From Angiostrongylus vasorum (taxonomy: Eukaryota; Nematoda; Chromadorea; Rhabditida; Metastrongylidae), in NCBI GenBank assembly GCA_018806985.1, contig JADANN010000443.1, positions 1,665,001 through 1,729,000 on the forward strand: a stretch of 64,000 nucleotides of DNA, in the 5' to 3' direction. This document shows, piece by piece, positions 1 through 9,477 of the stretch; the first letter of the stretch is position 1; every line of letters starts with the position of its first letter. A program made the position numbers and the translations under genes. The notes under the pieces were generated by a model that was not told the DNA's origin, did no database searches, and saw only the letters and a program-made list of their open reading frames with translations.

Positions 1-86
1 TGCGAAACAGATCTCTTCGGATTTAACAGAAGTTTGTAGACAATTTGCAGTGCTAAAAAACTATTGTAACATTGGTTTCGTTGCAG

Positions 87-1363
87 GATCCCACTGATGG
101 TATTCTTGGTCTCGCGTTCTCAGATGTCTGCGTGTTCAGTGTTGTACCACCGCTCATCAATGCTATTAACCAAGGTCAGATAGTGCTACCACAGAGATTT
201 CATAGATGTCTCGATGATCATGTAGGACGTTTTACGATTTTCTTTATTTGTTGGCTTACATGAAGTGGCTAGAAAAAAATTTACTGTGGTTGACCTTTCG
301 GCGCCTTCGGTCTTTGCAAAGTCGCAGTGATTTGAGACAAATGTCCACAGCAGCTTTAAGCGATATGGGTCTTCTGTAGAATGCGAAGGCGCAGAAACGT
401 TAGCCAAATGTGGTTTTACAACAACGTCGTGTAACCCCAGTAACACAAAGGATTATTGGTTATTCTTGCCAAGTTGAATGAAAACCAACATGTATTCTTT
501 CATTGATGACCGAACACGAGGTTGTCTTTTATCAAAAACATTAGTTTCAGGTTTATTGGATAATCCATTGTTCACTGTTTGGTTAGCACACCATGGAAAG
601 ACGTCACTAGGAGGCATTATCACATACGGTGCAGTCGACACTGAAAACTGTGCTCCAGTCATAGCTTACGAACCTTTGTCATCGGCAACTTACTATCAGT
701 TTAAGGGCGGTTATTGGCAAATGGGTGGAAATTAAAACTTTAAACTTGTATTGGTTACGAGATGAAAATATTTAGATGTCGGCCATTGGAATCGGAAATT
801 ACACACATGTAATGAGCTATGACGTTGTTTCCGACACCGGAACAGCGTTCATCAGTGGACCACCGGTTATCGTCGATCGGCTTGCCAGAGCTGGCGGAGC
901 TGTGGTATAGATCTCCTCGTTTTCAAGCTTACTACCAGAATCCAATCCTTTCTCTATTTCATTACAACGCAACTGAGGAATTGCATTTGATAAAATGCAA
1001 TGTAACGCCACCCACGCTTGACATTACAATCGGAGCAAACAACTATCCCGTTGATCCTGTTAATTACGTTATTAAGGTATGTTCCGTTACGCCTACTTAC
1101 TTGCTGAATTTTTCCTCTATCTTTACAGTATTACTTACTTATTGAAAATTTGAGGGCGGTTTTATGGTTACTTTTGCAGTCCATGGACAGCGACTTTACA
1201 ATTTAGAAAGAGGGAAACATTTGCTTTTTTCGCCATCTTTGCACAAGACGTTGCTGGCTTTGGAGCGCAGTGGATTCTCGGAAGTCCATTCATCCGCCAA
1301 TTCTGCAACATCTTCGACATCGGAGGAAAACGTATTGGTTTCGCGACGTCGCTTCAAAAGTAG
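87..1363 (+). pseudogene. Pepsin-like aspartic protease (family A1), 3' part, probably a pseudogene
   Basis: The C-terminal half of a nematode pepsin/cathepsin D-like protease is readable in five exons: 87-174, 551-705, 776-904, 963-1076 and 1180-1363. They give DPTDGILGLAF, PLFTVWL, the second active-site motif SDTGTAFISG with its catalytic Asp, LIKCNVTPPTLDITIG, then FGAQWILGSPFIRQFC and a C-terminal IGFATSLQK. The first catalytic Asp would lie upstream of the window. Several sites look broken. After exon 2 the expected donor AAG|GT reads AAGGGC. Before exon 4 the acceptor TTTCAG reads TTTCAT. Exon 5 has an in-frame TAG after DSDFTI, and one extra T in a T run shifts the frame before AIFAQDV. 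The other junctions (CAAG|GT with TTTCAG|GT, GTG|GT, AAG|GTATGT with TTTTGCAG) are normal and in phase. Family identity is firm. Pseudogene status is inferred from the combined lesions; the T-run error alone could be sequencing noise. Such enzymes digest host proteins in the gut of blood-feeding worms, which is family knowledge and not shown here. Confidence 0.8.
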
Positions 1364-1644
1364 TTAAATACTGAATAGGGGAACTCATCACTATTGTAAT
1401 TTGAAGTTTGTTTTTCTTACCTAAAGTTCACGTTGACATAGTCCAATTTCATCTCAAGTATTCTTCAATGGAGAATGAAGTTCAGGAACTACATGGAGGA
1501 AAGGTCGATTCTTTCACTTAGTGGTCTACTCTATAAATGAAAATTTTGAACGCTGTTTATCTGATCTGTTTGTGAAGTTGTCACTTTTAATCTACTATTC
1601 TTTTTTTAATGCTGGTAGCACCTATAGCTCATTAATAGAGTTGA

Positions 1645-1780
1645 GACAAAGGTGAAACGAAGTACTCCCGCACTGTGGTAGTGAACTCGTTAGCCCCTGG
1701 AAAAAAGGAACAGCGTGTTCGGTCCCCACCGTAGCCACTAACGGTCCGGAGATTTTCAAATATTTCAGTATCACAATGTT
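1645..1780 (+). repeat. SINE2 copy
   Basis: Core reads GTGGTAGTGAACTCGTTAGC followed by GTTCGGTCCCC, a tRNA-like A-box/B-box pair, then the family 3' end ATTTTCAAATATTTCAGTATC. It is a diverged copy just downstream of the protease. Confidence 0.6.
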
Positions 1781-1799
1781 TTTTACTTTCTATTTTCTG

Positions 1800-1890
1800 C
1801 CTACTACAACTTCAACGGCAGGCTATTAAGCGAAATACAACCATAATGTTGCTGAGATATTTGCAAATTTCCGGACCGCAGGTGAGAAGC
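1800..1890 (-). repeat. SINE2 3'-end fragment, inverted
   Basis: Reverse-oriented tail: GCGAAATACAACCATAATG, then TTGCTGAGATATTTGCAA and TCCGGACCGCAGGTG. It stops in the core, leaving only the 3' third. It lies tail-to-tail with the preceding plus-strand copy. Confidence 0.6.
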
Positions 1891-1904
1891 ATAAAAAGTA
1901 AAAA

Positions 1905-2185
1905 ACTTTGTGATTTCAACTACAGCCTCAGCTTAACTGTGTTCAACGCCGATTTGGGCTCCTCAGATGAATACCGTTGACAGGGTGATTGCTGATGGCA
2001 GCAGATCGATAGAACTAGCTGAGAGGCAGCAGGAAAACGAAGGACCAGCATGGTGCAGTGGTGAACGCGATAGCCCCGGAAAGGGTAATAGCTCGTTCGT
2101 TCCCCACCGCAGACACCTGCGGTCCGGAGTTTTTGCAAACATCTCAGCAACGTTGTGGTTGTATCTCAGTATCATTATGGTCATC
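1905..2185 (+). repeat. SINE2 copy with long 5' domain
   Basis: Carries the extra leader beginning CTACAGCCTCAGCTTAACTG and ending GATCGATAGAACTAGCTGAG, followed by the tRNA-like core (GGTGCAGTGGTGAACGCGAT, GTTCGTTCCCCACC) and the tail GCAAACATCTCAGCAACG. The same leader occurs near 27425 and, inverted, near 26180, so it belongs to the family and is not chance flanking DNA. Confidence 0.7.
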
Positions 2186-2425
2186 TGTGTAGTGTTTGTC
2201 TTTTTGGACAATTTTCTGGAATTCCCATATTTATCAAAACGAGAATTTATGAAGTGTCTAAACTACAAAAGGAAATCCATTTATTCCTTCATTTCGAATC
2301 TATAATACTTCCCTTGTCCTCCATGAAGACTTGCTCACACTTTTTTGTCCCTTATGGAATTACTCTGTTTGCAAATCGTTTTTGATTCTAATATGTCATA
2401 TGAGGTTACTATGCAACTTTTATTC

Positions 2426-2459
2426 AGCTAAGTTTTCGATGTCTTCGTCTTCATCAGAG
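2426..2459 (-). ncRNA. Hammerhead-ribozyme-like motif, left end of E1
   Basis: On the minus strand: CTGATGA, A, GACG, AAGA, then CATC, GAAAA. The catalytic box is intact. Helix II has one weak pair, and the downstream palindrome is altered (AACTT in place of ACGTT). Probably decayed. Confidence 0.45.
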
Positions 2460-2846
2460 CAGATGATCCGAGTTGGTGGTCCCCAGTTGTTCGTCTTCCC
2501 AATGTCCCCACCTTCTTCGTCTTCGTGTTGAGTAGGAACTAGTAGGAATTGGAGCATGTCTCGAAAAGAGGCATACTCGCCAGGCGAACATATTACTATT
2601 ATAATGCTCTGTGTTAGTTGATAATGGTATCGAGTTCTGCGGGATGGATTCTCTGGGAAAAACAAGTTGTTATCGCCAGACAATCACTATCATCGACAAA
2701 CGAGCATCCTGTATAAAAGACTATTGCCGGGTGAGCATGCCTCATTTGTGCAGTTTTCAACTGAAAACGATCCGTCTCGGTACGACAACGAAGACACCAC
2801 ATCGAGAACACGAACAACTACGGGCCGTCAACTCGCATCATTGGCT

Positions 2847-2877
2847 CTGATGAAGACGAAGACGTCGAAACGTTTGC
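2847..2877 (+). ncRNA. Hammerhead-ribozyme-like motif, right end of E1
   Basis: CTGATGA, one extra A, helix II GACG/CGTC around loop AAGA, GAAA, then the self-complementary ACGT that would form helix III only in a dimer, followed by T as the cleavage-site base. Minimal hammerheads expected to act as dimers have been described in Penelope-like elements. The extra A before helix II departs from the textbook core. Activity is untested. Confidence 0.55.
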
Positions 2878-3009
2878 TGAATAAAATAATTTCTCAACTT
2901 CGCGCCAGCTCAAATTTGTAAACAAATGATGACTTCTCATAACGAGGTTACAGAAAAGTCGATTTTCGAAACCATATGAACTTCAAACTCGTGGTAACAA
3001 TGAAATATG

Positions 3010-3278
3010 TGGTAACAAGCTCTTGTTAGCTTATCAATGAAATAAGGTGCACTGGACGTTTACACCGACTTCAAATGAAAGTCGGCTTACAATAGTGTTT
3101 GTTCGCTACGTGTAAGGTTATCTAATTGCGACTGCTGCAGGAGGGAGTGTCCAGTAAAAAAGAAAATTGTTATCAACGGACAAAGATCGAGAACTGTGGA
3201 TCAGACTCGGTCCATCAACTCTGATGAAGACGCAAACGTTGAAACGTTAGCCGAATAAATATATGGTAACTACCTCGT
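3010..3278 (+). mobile_element. Hammerhead-element tail followed by a second copy (E4), interrupted by a SINE
   Basis: At 3015-3090 is the family tail (TTGTTAGCTTATCAATG, then GAAAGTCGGCTTACAATAG). It runs directly into a second partial copy starting near 3091 that has CGACTGCTGCAGGAGGG, a shortened middle and the motif at 3221. The tail of this second copy resumes at 3593 after the SINE1 insertion. The two copies lie in direct tandem. Confidence 0.55.
3221..3251 (+). ncRNA. Hammerhead-ribozyme-like motif in E4
   Basis: CTGATGA, A, helix II GACG/CGTT (one G-U pair) around CAAA, GAAA, ACGT palindrome, T. The box, helix II and palindrome are all kept. Confidence 0.5.
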
Positions 3279-3592
3279 AGGGGGCACGTATAGCGCAAGT
3301 GGTCGGAGGCGCCCTGCAACATACACGTGGAATCAATCCCCGCCCCCCATGGCCCACCAAGCCTTGCATCTTTGCATCCCTCCGGGGTCGGCAAATTCGT
3401 ACCAGACTTGTCTGAGAAGATAGCAGCACTGGCTCGATATATCGGTAGGCCACCGCGAGTCATTGTAAAGAGCAGATATGCCTCCAGTCACCTCTAAACG
3501 ATGCTTAATGAAGTCGAATACACGGGGCATTCCTCAGAGATTGATCAAACGCCTAGAGCTTTACCCTTTTATCCTTTTATCAACCTCGTGTT
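3279..3592 (+). mobile_element. SINE1 copy nested in E4, with target duplication
   Basis: The tRNA-like head has the box-A-like GCGCAAGTGGTCGG and the box-B-like GGAATCAATCCC. The body is the family one (CCCTCCGGGGTCGGCAAATT, CCAGACTTGTCTG, GGTAGGCCACCGCGA) with a T/C-rich 3' end. ACCTCGT at 3272-3278 recurs at 3593-3599, and the interrupted E4 tail continues across it, so insertion is clear. Confidence 0.75.
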
Positions 3593-3665
3593 AGCTTACC
3601 GGAGAAATAAGGTACATTAATCACTTGCATCAAGGTGAAATGAAACTCGGTTTACAATAGATTAT
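3593..3665 (+). repeat. E4 tail, distal half
   Basis: ACCTCGTGTTAGCTTACC, AATAAGGTACATTAATCAC and AACTCGGTTTACAATAG match the intact tail near 46045-46105, where no SINE intervenes. Confidence 0.55.
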
Positions 3666-4271
3666 GAACTTCTTTCAAAAGATTTTCGGCCAGTTTGGTG
3701 TTGGAGTAGCAATTGGCACCTGAACGCGTGATTTCTTAATCCATGAGTCGTTCTATAAGTCTAATTGTACAAAGCATTACTTTCAGCCTAAAATTTTTCC
3801 ATGGAAATAAATTAGATAGCTGAATTTTCTTTTACCATCAAGTCGCATTTGTAACGCTAAGGGGCGGGAAGCATAGTGGCATTGACGCCATTTTTTTCTG
3901 AAAACGACACTCCTTTCAACCCCATCTCGCACCAATCAAGCCTTCCAGTCCTCCGAAGTCAGGAATCTGGTGGCAGACAGGTCTTTTTCTAAACATGTTC
4001 GAACCCCCTAATCGTCATCCCAGAGCTTCAGACAGAATCGACGCATTCAAGGGCACTCATGAAGAGGATGGAAATCCTCGACTCCGACCCGAACCGGCAC
4101 CAAGTGCAGAGACTTTCGAGGTTTATGGATGCGATAAAACGAATCGAATGAAAGAAATGCTAAAATATGGACAATATATGTGATGACTTGCCATGTAGAA
4201 GAAATTTATAAAGCTTATTCAAAGTGTACTTCTTGGAGATGATTCAACCAGAAAAACACGTACGTGATTCA
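3666..4271. other. No gene recognised
   Basis: AT-rich DNA. The open frame at 3995-4183 has no familiar motif and no good splice context. I see no repeat copy here. Confidence 0.4.
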
Positions 4272-4380
4272 TGTATGTATGTATGTATGTATGTATGTAT
4301 GTATGTATGTATGTATGTATGTGTGTGTATGTATGTATATATATATATATATATAGATAGATAGATAGATAGATAGATAC
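4272..4380. repeat. Compound microsatellite (ATGT)n-(AT)n-(GATA)n
   Basis: About thirteen ATGT units, a short AT run and about six GATA units in succession. It produces a spurious tyrosine/threonine/histidine-rich open frame on the minus strand, which is not a gene. Confidence 0.95.
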
Positions 4381-4504
4381 AAATATATATTTATATGTTC
4401 GTTTATACCTGGATACTTGAATACTTTCATGGCCCGTCCTCACTGGTTATGCGAGCCCCAACAAAATATCCATTTTTTCGGAGTATGCTCGTTTAACCAT
4501 TGTG

Positions 4505-4639
4505 GTTTGCTGGAGTCCTTAGCTTAGCTGAGCTTCTGGTGGAAACGCCGGACTTCTTGGGAGGCCCTACTGTGGAAAGAATCACCCCGCTGTACATCGC
4601 AGCCCTACACGCAAAAACAACTCCAGCCACGATGATGCG
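4505..4639 (+). CDS. Possible exon with one ankyrin-like repeat
   Basis: An open frame reads LAELLVETPDFLGG and then ITPLYIAALHAKTTPATMM, which resembles the TPLxIAA core of an ankyrin repeat. It ends at ATGATGCG|GTAAGCC, a good donor. A possible acceptor (CCTTAG or CTTAG) precedes it. The next open block, about 4782-4991, starts after an acceptor TTTTCCTAG but does not join in phase, so the gene model is incomplete or the exon is a relic. One ankyrin-like motif alone is weak support. Confidence 0.28.
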
Positions 4640-4781
4640 GTAAGCCGTTGGAAAGCTGTTTATATATAGCGGTTGAAAAGCGAAACACTATTTTAGAATG
4701 CTCAGTTTATTCGTAATTAGCAGAATTTTTTTGCGCATTTCTAAATGTGTATGAATTTAATCTATGCTATTGCTTTTCCTA

Positions 4782-4991
4782 GGACCGATTGTTTTGTTTG
4801 AAACTTGGGTGCCCAAACATGGCTGGACGTCTTACCCTGCGAGGGCGCGCCTAGCTGGCGGCACATTACGAGTTTTCGAGATCCGCTGTTCAGGTGTAAA
4901 GATGCTGCAAAACATTAAAGAGATGCATAATCAAGCTAACGCAAAGGTGGTCAAAAATCTTCATGAAAACTCATGGCTACAGGATCAGTAA
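4782..4991 (+). CDS. Possible exon, unrecognised
   Basis: Open after a plausible acceptor (TTGCTTTTCCTAG|GACC). It encodes a short lysine- and asparagine-rich stretch around MLQNIKEMHNQANAKVVKNL and ends at a TAA. No domain recognised. It does not join in phase with the ankyrin-like block upstream. Confidence 0.2.
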   Translation, partial: GPIVLFETWVPKHGWTSYPARARLAGGTLRVFEIRCSGVKMLQNIKEMHNQANAKVVKNLHENSWLQDQ

Positions 4992-5150
4992 CAGATTAAC
5001 CAGCAAGTAGTACAAGTTGCAAAAGAAGCGTTCACTTACGGCTCAAATTATCAAGCTTGACCGTTTACTGGTATGTGGGAGAATACCGAGTGTTTGTTGT
5101 TTTCCTGATAAGCAAACACGAGGTTGCTATTGTAATACTTACTGATAATA

Positions 5151-5185
5151 GCTGACGTTTCGGCTGATTTTGCTTTCTTCGGAGC
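5151..5185 (-). ncRNA. Hammerhead-like motif, PLE-A tail
   Basis: Minus strand: GGCT, CCGAAGA (first box base pair changed), AAGC, AAAA, TCAGCC, GAAA, ACGT, C, AGC. Helix I GGCT/AGCT-like and the palindrome are kept, while the CTGA box is altered. Confidence 0.4.
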
Positions 5186-5329
5186 CTCGATAACTCGTAT
5201 CAAGTTGACTGCAACCTAGTCAGCCAAACACGTTAGTAAACTCAATAAAAAAAAGCCACATCACCCAAATTCCATTCTCACTGGAAACAAAACAGCTTCT
5301 CTACACACTCAGTGCTCTCTACAAGCTCT

Positions 5330-5525
5330 ACCAAGAGTCTTGCTGAGAGAAAGACAAAATGAGGGGCCTCAGTAATGCTGTGCGTAACACGTGAGCCCCC
5401 AAAGAGGGTAACTGTGGTTCGATCCGGCCTGGGGTCCAAGTTTAGCAAATATTTTAGCACCATTGCGGTTGTGTTCTACACACTACCCTGCCGTAAAAAA
5501 AATAATAGCAGCAGATAGAAGTTAT
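5330..5525 (+). mobile_element. SINE3 copy nested in PLE-A
   Basis: TTGCTGAGAGAAAGACAAAA, core ACGTGAGCCCCC with a near-perfect box B GGTTCGATCCGGCC, then GGTCCAAGTTTAGCAAATA and the tail CTACCCTGCCGTAAAAAAAA. It separates the PLE-A coding part from its 3' tail. Confidence 0.7.
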
Positions 5526-6705
5526 TCGTATCAAGAATGCTCCTAGTGGAGACCAACCGCGCGGATTTAACGTGTGTAGCTAAAGAGCCCTGCTTACGTT
5601 AAAATAACGCCTGAGATAATGCGTCAGCTCATGCCTGATAACGAGGCATTCGTTCTTGCGCTTCCTTTTTTGGACTTCAGGAATTCATCCAAGATGCCTG
5701 CAGGATTTTATGCCTTAAGGTTTTAAATTCCTTTCCGAGGATGGTCACTTGTACTTCAAGATCTTCGCCGTTATGTGTATTTGTCCTATGCGCGTGAAAT
5801 GAAATATTTTGTTTAACTTTAAGTGCCCACTAGGTGTTCTTTTATACAGACACAGAGTGGTCTACCTGTTTCGCCAACGTAATTCATCACCACACTCTTT
5901 ACAAGAGGTGAAATAAACGGTACCCGAACGCATGCAATCACCTTCTATGAGACAAGTTACAGAATTTTTCGTAGTGCATAGTCGGTTATGATGGCGGTCA
6001 CTAGTTCGTCTCTGAGAGTGTTCAGTGGTATTTCACTCACTGCCACCGAATTCGTTAGACCGGCTGTTCTTAAGCAATGTTTTGTAGCTGCAGTTATTTG
6101 GTTTTGAAATGGAAGTAAGGAAAAACGGAACCTTACTATCCTTAAAGTTATCATTTGAGAGCTTGGGTTTTTCTCTACACCTATCCTGAGGGGTTACAGT
6201 TACGTAGCCATTGAAAATGGCTATTTGCCGCACCAATTTCCGGATTCCTTCTGCTCTCTTCCTATGCAAACGTCGATGAACGTTTGAAGTTTGATTATCA
6301 CAATCTCCGTATTTGTGTTTGAGGAGTGAAACAAGAGGTAATGAACTAGTTTGCTTTTGTTACTTGGCGCCCAGTGTCATTTGGTGATTGAGTCCTTTTT
6401 GGATAGGTTGATGTAAAGTTCAGAAATGGAAGCTAGTTTTTCTCTGGTCTTTTTCGAGTAAACTTAATGCACTTTGACTGGTTGTTCGATTACTTAAAAC
6501 ATTTTGTCCATCTCCTATTGTGGGAGCAGATCTATGTGGCTGCAGTAAAGTATTGGGTGAGACAGAAAACTGGAGGTTTTATTTTAGACATAAATATATT
6601 GGCAAGACTTTGCGCAAGTCGCTGTCCCACTGCCAGCATTCCTACTTGGTCGAAATGCTTCTCGGACCATCAGAAGACCGACAAAGTTAGGCTATAAGCT
6701 ATGAA

Positions 6706-7545
6706 TCTCTAGTACAGCTATAAAAAGTTGCTTAAAAAGGACCGGTTAGGGAGAGCAGAATTAGATAGCAGTGATTGAAATATCACCGAGCACTCTCTCA
6801 GATGTGAGTAATTTAGCAACCGTCTTTATGACCGTCTATGCACAAAGCAGAAATGCATAATACACCATAACGGTAGAGACTGTGATTGCGTGAGTTCGGG
6901 TACAGTTTATCTGCTCTCTTGTAAGCGTCCGGGGACGAATACATTGGCGAAACGGGTAGACAACGCAGCGCCCGTGTAAAAGAAAATCTACTCGCTAAAC
7001 TCATATGAAAGCAAATCCTCCACTACTCGCACACAGGACACAGAAACATAACGGCGAATAAAAGTTCAGCACGCAAAACTCTCGAGGGATTGTGGATGGA
7101 TTCTAAAAACCCAAAAATGAACGACAGGGTGGAATGGCATGGTGATACATCACACGTGTTCTAACACACTATACCAGATTATTATTTTAACGTAAAGAGT
7201 GGCTGGTTATCCATCCATGTGAGCTCAGTGCGGTTGCTTTCCCCGTGGAAAACTCAGTAGAGTAAGAGTACTAAAAGACGTAAAAAGAAAAGATACCCGT
7301 CAGTGGAGTATCCACGGAATGCGCTGAGTTTGTGAATGAGGTAATTTTCGTCGTTTTTCCGTTGAGATTATGGAGGCGTTTTGCCTACTACATTGCAGTC
7401 AACTTGATCTCTGTAGGCTCTGGAGCGGCCGAAACGTAGGCTGTTGAGAAGAAGTACAGTGTAGTAACAATCTTGTGTGTGCTTATCAACAAAACAGCGA
7501 ATTATTGACCCGAGATTAAGAGAAAGTCGACCTTGAGAAATAGTT
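6706..7545 (+). mobile_element. Penelope-like element remnant PLE-B, head-to-head with PLE-A
   Basis: The plus strand carries the C-terminal part of the same element: CLKR and IAVIEISPSTL near 6730-6790, NRLYDRLCTKQKC near 6820-6855, then CDCVSSGTVYLLSCK and (one frame on) DEYIGETGRQRSARVKENLL of the GIY-YIG domain. Next are GHRNITANKS and KTLEGLWMDSKNPKMNDRVE. The 3' tail includes GGCCGAAACGTAGGC at about 7426-7440, a collapsed hammerhead-like motif, and AGAGAAAGTCGACCTTGAG. Frameshifts inactivate it. The RT part is absent: the copy starts at about 6710, right where PLE-A begins on the other strand. Confidence 0.7.
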
Positions 7546-8892
7546 GTGATTTCAATTTTAGGGGTCTATACCATTAAAGTCCGAGTGCTCAGCGTGAATC
7601 GTCGGTGGGTTAGAACAGCGAGGGCATCGCCTACCATGACCAGGTTCTTCAAGGCTTCTTGTTTTGTAGTCACAGCAACTGGTGTCGTTATTCTACAGCA
7701 ACTAAGTGAGCACAATGTTCAGGTGTCATCGATAGTGCAGTACTAACAATAGAATGCTTCCGTCCACATATTTCGCAGCTCACCAGCGTTAACAGTGGAT
7801 TCCCATCGTATTCCCACTTTTTTTCGAAACTCTTGTCATAGCGAAGCACGAGAATTAGCGAGAAGCTTTCGAGCCGTAGAATGGCAATTCCTCCAAGAGA
7901 CGAGTGTTGTAAGCTATGGCGACGCTTTCACCATTGAAAGAAAGCACTGTGGAATGTTCTATAGGGATGTTCCGCTAAGCCTCTTTTGAAATAAAAAAAG
8001 CTAAACTTGCTTGAAGTGCTAGATTTACTCTCCATTATTTTTGATATTTAACTGTCAGATAACACTTTAAGGTGTCCACTTTATAAAACAAACTACTCTG
8101 AGCGAACTTGGAGAACGAATGCGGGGAGTTGTGCATTCGATCCCACAAGAGTTTAATCGAATGATTATTTTGACTATAATGACCTGTGGCCCATGGGTAA
8201 TACTATCATTCTCTCATATAACTCTGTTCCCAATTTGCCAATACTGGAAAATGGAAAGCTTTGTTGGCTCGATGCCCGGAGTTGGATAAACGTCCACGTA
8301 TAACGCTGCTGCAAGTCAGTGGAAGACATTAACGAGAACTGGTGGTGGGAGGACGGGGGAGAGAGAGGATCCAGTTACTCAACGGATGCGAAATGGCGAA
8401 ATGAATAACACTTTTGTTAAGATATTATTCTTTATCGGTTTTTGGGGGAAACGGTAACCGCGGATAGCTTGTTGGTCTCTATTGTGACAGAAAATTCTGT
8501 CCTAAAATGTGAAAATACGGAACGAAGTGTTCCCAGTCTAATCATAGTAACTGGTAAACATTAACCTTCGGCCCACTTTTTAATTTGCGGTCTTTTCAAA
8601 CACTTTGCAGTACCTCTTCGGTCGTGTTGAGATTTATCAATGATGTTACGTTGAATTGCACCACAGTACATTTCTGTCAACAAAAAAGGACAACGTCTGA
8701 TTAAACAGGGACGGGGAGCCAAACCAAACTGCTATCCTACTTCCTAAAGAAATTCTTAGTTTTCTATTTTGAAGGAATCATCACAGCAGATATTGAAACT
8801 ATATTGATAGTCCCCTCCAGCCAAAGTTTATGTGGTATTCTCATCCATATTGAGATTAAAACAATCTACTAGACGAAGGTGCACAGAGTGTG
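7546..8892. other. No gene recognised
   Basis: Open frames at 7546-7746 and 7795-7989 have fair codon content, but no domain or consistent splice signals were found. The rest is AT-rich without repeats that I could match. Confidence 0.35.
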
Positions 8893-9165
8893 TGTAGCGT
8901 AGTGATTTGAAGTGCTCTGCAATACACACTGAATTGGTCGCTGGTTTGATTTCGAGTCTCTCTCTCATCAAACCTTACATCCATCTTGAGTCGGCAATTG
9001 GTACCGAACTTGTTTGGAAGAATTGGATCACTGAACTGGCACATTCGTAGGCCACCGTAATTTATGTTATAAGCCAGAAATTCGTTCAATCATCTCTGCG
9101 ATTTTCGATGGCGTCGTATGCATAGCGCATCCCTTAGCGAATGATCAATGTGTAAACTTTGTCCC
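8893..9165 (+). mobile_element. SINE1 copy, diverged
   Basis: Head GTGTAGCGTAGTGATTTGAA, then GCAATACACACTGAATTGGT, body GTACCGAACTTGTTTGGAAG and GTAGGCCACCGTAA, and the end GCGCATCCCTTAGCGAATGA. Confidence 0.65.
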
Positions 9166-9187
9166 ACATCCTCTAAGAGACGACAAA

Positions 9188-9477
9188 TAGGGTAAATAAA
9201 AAAAGGGTAAGGTTCTCTGCGTTGACCATTTTTCTGAAGGATGCGCCATACCTTCCACTTCATCAAGCATCGTTAGAGAGGATTGAAAGCATATCTGGCC
9301 TTTACAATGACTCGCGGTGGCCAACCGATGTATCGAGTCAGTGATGTTATCCTGCCAGAGAGGTCTGGTACTACTTTTTCGACCCCTGATGGATGGAAGT
9401 GTTGGCGAGCTTAGAGGGCAGGGGATCAATCCTATGTGTATTGCAGGGCGCCTCTAACCACAGCGTTATATGCGCCG
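9188..9477 (-). mobile_element. SINE1 copy, inverted
   Basis: Reverse copy running from GAAGGATGCGCCATACC through GACTCGCGGTGGCC to a head complement ending GCGCCTCTAACCACAGCGTT. It faces the copy at 8893-9165 tail-to-tail, with about 20 bp between. Confidence 0.7.

Larger units (their letters stand above)
2405..2900. mobile_element. Fold-back element E1 with opposed hammerhead-like ends
   Basis: A short element of about 0.5 kb whose two ends are inverted copies of each other. Each end holds TCATCAGAGC or its complement, the hammerhead-like motif, and a shared block resembling CCGAGTTGGTGGTCC. The middle (about 2620-2790) has no ORF of note but aligns by eye with E2 at 15.5-15.9 kb, including a GTATAAAAGAC box and GGGTGAGCATGC. 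The motif is otherwise found in the 3' tail of the Penelope-like element at 62.7 kb, so I read E1 as a non-autonomous derivative of that lineage. Confidence 0.6.
5090..6705 (-). mobile_element. Penelope-like element remnant PLE-A
   Basis: Read on the minus strand from 6700 down. RT motif B region LAVGQRLAQSLANIFMSKI at about 6670-6590, then KFTRKRPEKN at about 6465, a linker ending SVAVSEIPLNTLRDELV near 6050-5990, and a GIY-YIG endonuclease split by frame breaks: RSGTVYFTSCKECGDE, then YVGETGRPLCV at about 5930-5840. Downstream come HNITAKIL and KNECLVIRHELTHYL, and a 3' tail with a hammerhead-like motif at 5151-5185. Stops and frameshifts throughout show it is dead. A SINE3 copy sits inside at about 5330-5525. 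Order and motifs match PLE-D at 61.3-62.9 kb. Confidence 0.75.

Noticed and set aside
1164..1367. 67-codon open frame over the protease's last exon
   Set aside because: It is in the wrong frame. The GSPFIRQFC protease frame underlies it.
4219..4443. Tyr/His/Thr-rich minus-strand frame
   Set aside because: Translation of the ATGT/AT/GATA microsatellite.
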